From Haliscomenobacter sp. (GTDB lineage Bacteria > Bacteroidota > Bacteroidia > Chitinophagales > Saprospiraceae), in assembly GCA_016713275.1 (NCBI GenBank), contig JADJPL010000003.1:558001-622000 (forward strand): a stretch of 64,000 nucleotides of DNA, in the 5' to 3' direction. A program made the translations under genes and the position numbers. Position 1 is the stretch's first letter; the number at the start of each line of letters is the position of its first letter. Below are positions 56,036-64,000 of this stretch, one piece after another. The notes beneath the pieces are model-generated. The model saw only the letters and a program-made list of their open reading frames with translations, was not told where the DNA came from and searched no databases.

Positions 56036-57468
56036 TTACATTTTCAAAGGAGCCCCAGCGAACAATCGAATCTTTTTAACCCCTGCTTTGCCCTTAATGA
56101 CGACGAAGACATCGTGGCTTTTATTTGCTCCGCGAAGGAATGTTTCATGGATTCCAGAATGTTGGGCAATCACCGTGCCAGCCAGTTTTCCGTCAGGTGT
56201 ACCTAGGCGAATCTCCGCTATTACAGGAAACTCATCAGCTATTATATGAATGCCTGAATAGTAGTAGCCCGAGCCCATATTGATGTTTTTGTATTCAAGA
56301 ACATTGATATCTTTTTAATTTTATTGACTTTCTCTGAAGAACAATTTGGTAAGGCTGCTTAATGACTACTTTATTTACTCCAGATAGAGACTGCTGGACC
56401 GGCTTAATATATCCATCGTTTCCGTATTTCAAAGAATCGATGCAAACTGAACGTTGTGTCCAGGTTCCGGGACCCTGGAACGCATCTTGGCGCCAGGACG
56501 ACAAAGCGGATGTATGGTAAAAAAGATATTCTTGCCCGTGGTATTCTACGATGCCCCCATGATTGCTTTGAAAAAGTCTCCATGGAACGTAATCTTCCCC
56601 GGGTAATTTCGGACTGTCCTTGACGTTTACTCCTAGTTCATGGTTCAAAATTCCCCCATATTGAAATGGCCCTAAGGGCGAATCTCCAATGCAATACGAG
56701 AGAAGTGATTTTTTCCGGCTAGGGTCGTCCGGGTTATGCGGGTCTACTGGTTTATCATAGTGGGTATGATAGGATACGTAATATTTTCCATTATACTTGT
56801 TCATCCAAATGGCTTCCATAAAGGTATCATCATCCAAGCGCATCTTAACCGGATCAACAATCTCGATCATATTCTCTTTTAGTTTTGCCCCAAAGTGCGC
56901 GCCATAGTATAAATATATTTCACCGTCGTCGTCGATAAAAACAGAGGGATCGATTCCTTGAGTGCCTTCAATTTTGGGGTTTATAACCGTAAACTTTTTA
57001 TCTGGCGAATCGCTGACGGCAACTGCAATATATGACTTGGTTTTGCGCGATTTTTCTTCATACCCATTGCTGGTATATAAAATTCGAATTGGGAAAAAGA
57101 GGTAATACTTACCCCGAAAATAGATCAAATCAAGAGCCCAAAGTGCCCAATCTTCTCCCTCGGGGTCGTTTTCTCCTCTTACGTCTTTAATATTTAATAT
57201 TTCCCCATGATCTACCCAATTGACCAGGTCAGCTGATGAAAAGCTATGGTATGTATGCATCGTCGAATATCCTCCGCCATCTTCATTGTCGACTGAAGTA
57301 ACCATCCAAACCCTGCCATCCGGCATGACGCGGGGAGCTGCATCCGCTGTATACCGGTGTTTTATCACCGGGTTTCCATAAGGATATGGCGCCTTGTTTG
57401 AATTTGTTTTTTGTGCTTCCAAGGTAAACGCGAAAAAAGAGCCAAATCAGCCACATTGACCTTTTCAT
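56036..57468 (-). CDS. GH43 glycosidase with C-terminal CBM6-like domain, two frameshifts
   Basis: Start ATG at 57468; after removing one base in A6 57433-57438 the signal reads MKRSMWLIWLFFAFTLEAQ. The five-bladed GH43 domain follows: general base Asp in RYTADAAPRVMPDG, pKa Asp in QGIDPSVFIDDDG, acid Glu in TFMEAIWMNKYNG. A second slip at T5 56312-56316 joins the tail KKDINVLEYKNINMGSG to a CBM6-like domain (PVIAEIRLGTPDGKLAG, KSHDVFVVIKGKAG). Likely an arabinanase/xylosidase acting on a sulfated or decorated glycan given the adjacent sulfatase. Confidence 0.8.
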
Positions 57469-57511
57469 AACAATTGATATTTCACTTAACTTGCAGATGA
57501 TATTCTTTCTT

Positions 57512-57602
57512 ACACTACTGGACATTTTGGGAACGAGACCTTCCAGGTTTGCGAAACCTGGAAGGTCTGGGCGCCAGGAAAACGAAAATGTCCAGTAGTG
57601 TG
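57512..57602. mobile_element. Nested inverted-repeat (MITE-like) element
   Basis: Outer arms ACACTACTGGACATTTT / AAAATGTCCAGTAGTGT (17 bases, perfect) enclose an inner perfect hairpin AGACCTTCCAGGTTTGCGAA/ACCTGGAAGGTCT. ATTCTTT appears on both sides (57502-57508 and 57603-57609) and may be a target duplication. No coding capacity. It sits in the gap between the GH43 and sulfatase genes. Confidence 0.6.
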
Positions 57603-57719
57603 ATTCTTTGTACACCGCCATTAGTCTTCCAAAATCCATATTTTGCCAGAACAGTTACCTGCTTTTTTTTCTTTCCCAGGGCATTAAAGTCATCCCATTG
57701 GGGCGATATTCTTCGATCA

Positions 57720-59210
57720 TCAGACCGCTTTGGGCGGCCCTTTCCCTTTTTCATCAAACACAGCCTGCGTATCTCCGGGATTCCAATACCAGGGATGAGG
57801 CGTATGGGCTGTATTTAAAAAGGATTCTAATTCGTTAACTACCTTTGGGAAAAATGGCGCCAGATCGTGTTCACAAATGGGATCTTCTTCGGGAAGAAAC
57901 AGCCTCAAAGGATCCCCGGGCCTTTTTCGGTAGCCAAACCAGGCGCCTTGTCTGACAGCCTGCTCATCGTTCTTAAAAAAGTAGAAGGCTCTGTTTTCTG
58001 GAATTCTGGCGGGTTTTTCGATTAGAAACGGCAGCAGGCTATATCCATCCAAGTCCTTGGGCGCTCTTTGGTGCGTTAATTCTGCCAGGGTCGGAAACAC
58101 GTCAACGAGCCAGACCGGCTGGCTGACAGCGGATGCTTTTTGTTGCCCGGGGTAATGAATAAAAAAAGGAATGCGCAGCCCTCCTTCCTTAACCGAAAAC
58201 TTTCCTCCATCAAATGCCCCTTTATTATGTAGCCATTCATCATCCGGCCAATACGTATTCCCGGAATCATCCTTTTTTAGATTATGCATGGAGTATCCGT
58301 TGTCTGAGGCAAACAGAATTATCGTTTGGTCATACAGCCCTTCTTCTTTTAGTTTTCTGATAATTTTGCCTACTGAGATATCCAGGCGCTCTACCATAGC
58401 CCCCCATTCTCGCGATAAAATAGGTACAGAGTCCTTGCCTGTCATTTGGCGAAGGTCATCTACGATGGCTGGGCCATGAGGCAAATTGGTCGTATAGAAA
58501 AGAAAGAAAGGACGGTCCTTATTCTTGCTAATAAACGCAAGGGATTTTTCATCCATTTCGTCAGTTGCATAGGTCCTTTGGCCAGCGGCCGGAAAAGTTA
58601 ATTTTCCTTCTTTATTGTACATGCCTTCATAGTTATGGGCATAGGGATTATCCTCCTTTTGATAAAGAAAGTCCATTTTAAATCCTTGGTTTTTAGGATA
58701 TAAAACCTCCTTTCCGTTTTCGTATAATTTCCAGGGAAAATAAGAATGGGCCTCGTAGTGGGATAAATAACCAAAATGGTAATCAAACCCCTGGTTTAAC
58801 GGAAACCCGGGGGTGTTTTTATTTCCCAGTCCCCATTTTCCGACTACGGCGGTAGTATAGCCTGCTTTTTTCAGGAGCTCGGCAAAGGTAAACGCGTCAT
58901 CAGGAAGGAATTCAAAACCTCTTGCGCTGGAATTATTCCGTATAGGACCTTTTCCTGCATGGATCCCAGTCAACAAGCACCCTCTGGAAGGAGCACATTC
59001 CGGAGCCGCAGAGTAGGCCTGCACAAATCGCGTGGAAGTAGACGCAAAGGCATCTATTTGGGGAGTAGAAAATTGTTTTTGCCCATAACAGCTCAAATCC
59101 CGATAACTTAAATCATCAGAAAGAATAAAAACAATATTGGGTTTGCGGCTGCTTTGCGCCAGAACGCTAGCCGAGGAAAAAACAAAGCACAGGAGGAGTA
59201 TTTTGACCAT
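57720..59210 (-). CDS. Type I sulfatase (arylsulfatase family)
   Basis: About 496 residues from the ATG at 59210 (MVKILLLCFVFSSASVLAQS); an upstream ATG at 59249 adds 13 Lys-rich residues. Metal Asp pair in NIVFILSDDLSYRDLSCYG, and the formylglycine motif C-A-P-S-R in APECAPSRGCLLTG, where Cys is oxidised by an anaerobic or aerobic maturase that is not in this window. Further motifs: VGKWGLGNKNTPG, FASDNGYSMHN. Removes sulfate from a glycan that the two GH43 neighbours then cut. Confidence 0.9.
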   Translation of the reverse strand: MVKILLLCFVFSSASVLAQSSRKPNIVFILSDDLSYRDLSCYGQKQFSTPQIDAFASTSTRFVQAYSAAPECAPSRGCLLTGIHAGKGPIRNNSSARGFEFLPDDAFTFAELLKKAGYTTAVVGKWGLGNKNTPGFPLNQGFDYHFGYLSHYEAHSYFPWKLYENGKEVLYPKNQGFKMDFLYQKEDNPYAHNYEGMYNKEGKLTFPAAGQRTYATDEMDEKSLAFISKNKDRPFFLFYTTNLPHGPAIVDDLRQMTGKDSVPILSREWGAMVERLDISVGKIIRKLKEEGLYDQTIILFASDNGYSMHNLKKDDSGNTYWPDDEWLHNKGAFDGGKFSVKEGGLRIPFFIHYPGQQKASAVSQPVWLVDVFPTLAELTHQRAPKDLDGYSLLPFLIEKPARIPENRAFYFFKNDEQAVRQGAWFGYRKRPGDPLRLFLPEEDPICEHDLAPFFPKVVNELESFLNTAHTPHPWYWNPGDTQAVFDEKGKGPPKAV

Positions 59211-59260
59211 TTCCGTTTTTGCTTTTTTAAGAGATGCTTTGGCTTCCATCAGGAACGATT

Positions 59261-62200
59261 TTATTTTTTGCTCATTCGCTTGAATTCGCTGAGATCCAGC
59301 AAAATAATACCATGCCCTTTGCCTGTTATTTCTGTTGTCTCGGCATATTGAAATGCAATGAATTTGCCATCCGGGCTTACAACAGGATTGCTGGCCTTAT
59401 ATCGCATGGCGTCATTGAAATAGGTGATCCGTTGCAGCTCGCCGCTTCCGTCTAATGGGAGTTTATAGAGGTCAATCAGGTTCCAGTTTTTGATGTCCTG
59501 AACCTCTGCAGGATGATGTCTGTTGCTTTCCACCAAAATAGCGCTCCCGTCGGGAAACACCCCTTCTGGTTCATCGTAACGTTCAGGGCCCATCGAGTAA
59601 TTAGAGATCTTTCCTGTTGTCGTGTTTAGCCCCATTACTTCTGCAACATGGTTGTTGATAGGGAAGTGGGCATTGAACAGGAGTTCGTTTTCAAACGGAG
59701 GTCTAAAATCCTGAGGCTCTAGATGCCAACCCTTTAACTTTTCCGGAAGATCGGATTCTGATAAGCATTTTTTATGATTCGTCAGAACTGGCAGGCCTTC
59801 CCGGTATTCAATATCAGCGATAAAAAGATCGGGGTCAATGACCCATGCAATGCGTAATTCATTTCTTGCGACAGCAATTCCCTCTTTTATCGTAATGCCT
59901 AAAGGGATCGGAGGACCTGAAAGATCTTTTTTCAATATCCAGACCTGGCAGTTTTCGGGGCGTCTTGCTTTTCCGGGGTTTGCAGCATCGAAAAAATTAG
60001 CTCCGGTTAGCAGGTAATCTCCATTGGCCAGGTAGTGAACCCGTTGGAAACCGTAATGCGGAAAATGATGAGTTATCGGGCGGATTGCTCTGGATTGCAG
60101 ATCGATTTCGTATACGTCTCCGTAAGTTCTGTTAAGGAAAGCGATTTTCATTCCGTCGGGCGACCACGCCGCGCGCTCGCCAAAATCCGTCAGCCGGGTC
60201 ATATAGTCCGGAAGCGTTTCCGGGCTGTATGTTGTATCCAATTCGTGGTATTCAAACCAGTCGAAAGCTGCATGGTTGCTTGAGGGTAGCCCCTTACTGG
60301 TGGCGTATAAACCCACAAAAGGTCCCGTAAACCCGCCGGCAGATTCGTCGGTAAGCGGAAAAACGGATTGCGGGCTCCCGAGTAATTCCATGGCGGCTTT
60401 ACTTTTCCCGAAATAAAAGAAAAGTTTGCCCGTTTCACATCTTACCCCTAGAACGAGTTCATTGTCTTCATAAGACGCATTGGCTAATTCAATCGGTTTT
60501 TGTCCATTTTGCTTCTTTATGATTTTAACTTTACCCCCTTCCCGAACTAGTTGGAAGTAATTTGTACTTGACCTGTAAAGGATCATTCCGGCAGATTCTT
60601 CCCTGTTAGGAGAAAATGAAAGTTTTGTATGCGCCTCAAAGAAATCATTTTCGATGCGTCTGATCAACATACTTGGGTTTGAAAGACTATCTGCGACTTC
60701 GGGGCGAACCTGGAGAACCAGATTTCCATCATTCAAGGCATACCACTGAGAACTTGGACTGCGGACCATATTCCAGTGCAAATCCAACGAATTGCCTGAG
60801 AAGTCATCAATTCTTTGAGGATAAGCCGGAATGGTCTGCTTCAGATTAGGGGCCGTTGCTTCCATCTGGATCCTCCCAACCCCAGGATTAAAAACTGGGG
60901 TTCCATCCTGAAAGGCGACCGGAGTCAGGAACGTTTCCCTGCCAAGTAAAGTCTGGCCTTCCTTATTGCGCCGTTTCGCCAGCATGACGCTCCACCAATC
61001 GCCGTGCTGGGTCTGTACGAGATCTGCATGGCCGGTTGCATGCACAGGGTAACCCTGACCCAGGTTGCGATGAGTCAAAACGGGATTGCTGTGGTCTGGG
61101 ATGTAGGGGCCATAAATGCTATCGGAATGGAAAACCGTAACGGCATGATGAAAGCCTGTTCCCCCTTCCGCGGCTACCAAGAGGTACTTTCCATCGATTT
61201 TGTACAAATGCGGCCCTTCCGTCCAACGGGCATTTGAAGCGTGCCCATGGGTTATTTGTTTTTTCTCCCCGAGTAATGTATTCGTCTTTAAATCTAGCTC
61301 CTGAATCCAAACACCTTCCTGGTTAGGCCATTCTTTGGGGCCATTTATTTTCCATGCCCCACGTAGTAACATTTCCCATCACTGTCCCAAAACAAGGTAG
61401 GGTCGATTCCGCTTGCCTTAGGCAGCCACTGCGGATCAGACCATGGCCCTGCTGGGTCTTTAGCGGTGATATAAAAATTGCCATTACAATTAACGCAAGT
61501 AGTAACTACATAGAACGTCCCATCCTTATAGCGAATCGCAGGTGCATAAATCCCCTTGAATCAGGCAATCCTACAGGCAAAGGAACTTGATCAGGGCGGG
61601 TTATTCCATAACCTATCAAATTCCAGTGGACCAAATCAGTACTGTGAAAAATGGGTAATCCTGGAAAAAATTCAAAGGAGGAGTTCACCAGATAGTAATC
61701 TTCCCCAACCCTGCAAATAGACGGATCCGGATGGAAACCGGGAATGACCGGGTTACGAAAGGATTTGGGGGCTGGCTGGGCTGAAAGCGCCCTGTTCAAC
61801 AATTCATCGTGTATTTGCCTGGACCATTCCTGAAAGGTTTGCTCATTGCGTTTTTCCAATTCCATAGTATTTACTCCGTTTGGGCTCAAATCAGCCAGGC
61901 TTACGCCCCAATTACCAAGTAAAACCCAGAAAGTTGCCGCGTCGGAAAAGTCTACTCCATTAAACACGAATTTCCCCTCAGCAAAAAGCGTCCCGAGTTT
62001 GCTTTTTCTAAAGCGTTCAAAATAAGCCTTACCAAAATGGCCTCCGCTTACAATGCCATGCTGGCCGATAGCGCCGCATTCGTAGTACGTAATTTGTCTT
62101 GCTTTTGCCTGCGATTTAATGTATTCGCATGCCTTCAGGTCTTCGTTGCAATTTGCTACCTTCCAGGGTTCTTCGGGGGTTCCTGATGCAACCCCGAGTT

Positions 62201-62783
62201 AGTCCAATGGCCAATAAAACGCACTCTTTTCAAAAGGTCAGGCCTACGGGTATTAAGGCAATGGTTAACAAAAATAGCCGGTTCGGTCAACGACCCCCAG
62301 CACAGAATGTACAATGGTTCCTCCTGGGACAAAACAGCATCCATCAAAGCCTTAATCGAAGGGTACCCCGAAAGGTCTATGTACTTGCGAGTTGGATCAT
62401 ATTTTTCACCCGACTCCTTGATTGCCGATTGCAGGAAAGGGATGGAATCGGGATATCCACCAATATTTCGGTTCAGGTGAGGCAGATCTGCTGCATATGC
62501 CGTTTCCCAAATGCGTTTTGCCCATTCTGCCTGGTTGGGTGTTGAGCGATGCTCCATCCGGTGAGTGCTGGCTACAACGATTCCCTTGGTGTTAAAGTGG
62601 TTCGCCATGAGCAGGTAAGCTGCCAGGGTAGAGATATCGTCAGGGTCATTAATGGTTCCTTCTTTGTTCTTGCCGGGAAGGGTTTTGTCCGACATATCGG
62701 TAATTATCCAAACATCCGGTTTTTTGGGCTGGGGCAAATCCTCCCAGAGCGCATAAAAACAAGAGAACTATTCCACTTTTCAT
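59261..62783 (-). CDS. DUF1593-GH43-TolB-like propeller fusion protein, four frameshifts
   Basis: One polypeptide of about 1170 residues. Start ATG at 62783 with signal MKSGIVLLFLCALGGFA. First domain: DUF1593 nucleoside-hydrolase-like (VWIITDMSD, NDPDDISTLAAYLLMANHF, CGAIGQHGIVSGGHFG). Second: GH43 beta-xylosidase type (NPVIPGFHPDPSICRVG, SGIDPTLFWDSDGK, RWTEGPHLYKIDGKYLL) with the usual beta-sandwich (HWNMVRSPSSQWYAL). Third: TolB-like PD40 propeller (AAWSPDGMKIAFLNRT, PVVSPDGKFIAFQYAE). Slips are at G4 62732-62735, near 62175-62183, C4 61552-61555 and T4 61348-61351; each correction restores conserved text, e.g. HGKINGPKEW. The triple fusion is unusual. Likely degrades a xylan-like polymer in the periplasm. 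Confidence 0.72.
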
Positions 62784-63205
62784 AAAGCATACTTTGAATT
62801 ATCCGTTTGCCAGGGCTTCCTAGCCCTGTTTAGATTGAAAAAAAACGTGATTCTCCTGGGCAATCATCTTTATAGACTTTGTTACCTGAGCATTGGTGAA
62901 GATTCGTCCCTCCCCTGTAAGGACAAGGCCCAAACCGAATGATTCATAAAAAAAAGAGTTCCATATTTGGCCGCATCAGACAAGGGCACTAGAAAACCCA
63001 ATATCCAAATGGAATGGAAACACTCCCTTGTTGCCGCGTCCCCAATCTTTGTGCAGAAGTACATTTTTTTCTCTTCGGGAAAACCGTTCATCAGGGTAGC
63101 TTTCCTTTAAGTATGGACAACTGAGCAAAAAAGGCGGCCATGCGAACACTTCCGTGAATGGGGTAGTGACGTAGTTTTGGACAAACGCAATTAAAACGGC
63201 CTTTT
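62784..63205. other. Divergent intergenic region
   Basis: 422 bases between the GH43 fusion (minus) and the partial glycosidase gene (plus). A minus-strand frame at 62882-63091 (69 codons) has no signal or recognisable feature and I do not call it. No hairpin or consensus promoter is clear. Confidence 0.45.
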
Positions 63206-64000
63206 ATGAAATGGTTTAATCTTCGCAGAGGCTACATGCTGCTTGTCTTGGTGTCCGGAACCTCTCTTACATGCACCAGAACGATGGTTCAGCAAGGGAC
63301 AACCATGAATCATAAGGTGCTGGCCAGGGATTATCCATCGGTTTTTCAAGCCTGGTACGGCATCGACATGCCCGGATTCCCTCAGGATAACCTGGAGCAG
63401 CGGCTGCAATCTGCTGCGAAACATGACCTCCTTTGGGAGGAGCCCTTAGCCAGCTTGGAGAGGGGGTGGAATTGGTGCTGGGGTTGGTTTGGGACCATCC
63501 GAACCATGGCCTTGCGGGTCGGTTCACCGAGGCCAGCCTGGCCCAGGCAAGGTCTAACCGAAAGAGGCTGGTTGAGTTGAATCCCAACATGCTGCTCCTT
63601 ATGGAAATCCGTTGGAGGGACGCTCCCCGCAGCTTCCTTCCCGAAGACAGCCCCTGGTGGTTGCGCGACAGTTCCGGCAATATTGTCAAAGGATGGCTCG
63701 GAGGCTGGGAGCCCTTTTACATGCTCAATTATGAGCATGAGGCCTTCCAGGACAATGTGGCGCGTCAGGCAAAAATAGCCGTCGAAAGCGGCGTATATGA
63801 CGGGATTATGCTGGATTGGAGCGGTCATTTTGAGGTTATCAAAAAATCCGGCAGGCTATAGGCCCGGAGAAGCTGATCGTCGTCAATATTCACGACGATA
63901 TTGAAGATGGGAGACGGTACAGCGCTTACATCAATGGCTCTTTTATGGGATTAAATCCCCTGGATTCTACCAGCGTATTTAACAGCAATAAGAGGAACTG
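63206..64000 (+). CDS. Putative TIM-barrel glycosidase lipoprotein, partial, two frameshifts
   Basis: N-terminal 260 residues up to the window edge. Lipoprotein signal (MLLVLVSGTSLTC), then PSVFQAWYGIDMPGFPQDN, LVWDHPNHGLAGRFTEASLA, PNMLLLMEIRWRDA, LRDSSGNIVKGWLGGWEPFYMLNY and SGVYDGIMLDWSG, a pattern of a (beta/alpha)8 putative glycoside hydrolase with the Asp of DGIMLDW in a strand end. Breaks at C3 63443-63445 and A6 63841-63846; corrected text reads PLSQLGEGVELV and KKVRQAIGPEKLIVVNIHDD. I cannot assign a GH family. It continues beyond 64000. Confidence 0.6.

Noticed and set aside
62882..63091. 69-codon minus-strand frame in the intergenic region
   Set aside because: No recognisable motif, no ribosome site and no coupling to neighbours.

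Overview
The window looks like a chromosome segment of a Bacteroidota member, probably of the Saprospiria/Chitinophagia type. Reasons: it carries type IX secretion system (T9SS) parts (PorV, PorU, a PorP/SprF-family protein, GldJ), secreted proteins with T9SS C-terminal sorting domains, the rpmB-rpmG-DUF4295-ftsY ribosomal block, and promoter elements of the Bacteroidota TAnnTTTG type. The species is not identifiable from sequence reading alone.

Layout. 1-9.3 kb: T9SS and envelope block (porV partial, porU, PorP-like, gldJ, murF). 9.3-18 kb: a degenerate arginase-fold protein, an OmpA-family protein, a small lipoprotein, ribA, a quinone oxidoreductase, an APP1-like phosphatase and small secreted proteins. 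18-21.5 kb: an RlpA/SPOR protein, ftsY, DUF4295, rpmG, rpmB and tRNA-Arg(ACG). 21.5-28.2 kb: a T9SS-sorted subtilisin, an IPT lipoprotein, a barrel protein, a TolB-like propeller protein and a PafA-like phosphatase. 28.2-36.1 kb: an accessory island bracketed by long related repeats. 36-55 kb: M23 peptidase, a glycosidase fusion, a DUF3179 chimera, an S10 peptidase, gltD/gltB, a GNAT-nitrilase, PhoD, an oxidoreductase and a BASS transporter. 55-64 kb: a polysaccharide-degradation block (two GH43 proteins, a sulfatase, a carbohydrate-binding-like protein and a partial putative glycosidase).

The main discovery is in the island. Four co-oriented genes encode a caspase-like peptidase, a membrane/coiled-coil protein with an iSTAND-like C-terminal half, a MoxR AAA+ ATPase, and a protein with a degenerate vWA-like region and a C-terminal FGE-sulfatase/C-type-lectin-like domain. 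The last 128 bases of that domain form a diversity-generating retroelement (DGR) variable repeat. A matching template repeat lies 122 bases downstream. All 17 mismatches between the two fall on adenines of the template, which is the signature of DGR mutagenesis. No reverse transcriptase is visible in the window, so it would have to act from elsewhere. My reading is a caspase-armed conflict (defence) system whose sensor tip is hypermutated.

Two genome-wide peculiarities colour the annotation. First, about two dozen genes or gene parts are broken by single-base indels, nearly all in homopolymers, with the protein resuming perfectly in another frame. These look like sequencing errors more than decay, so I report such genes whole. 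Second, gene ends are decorated with short tandem and inverted repeats that often supply the stop codon.
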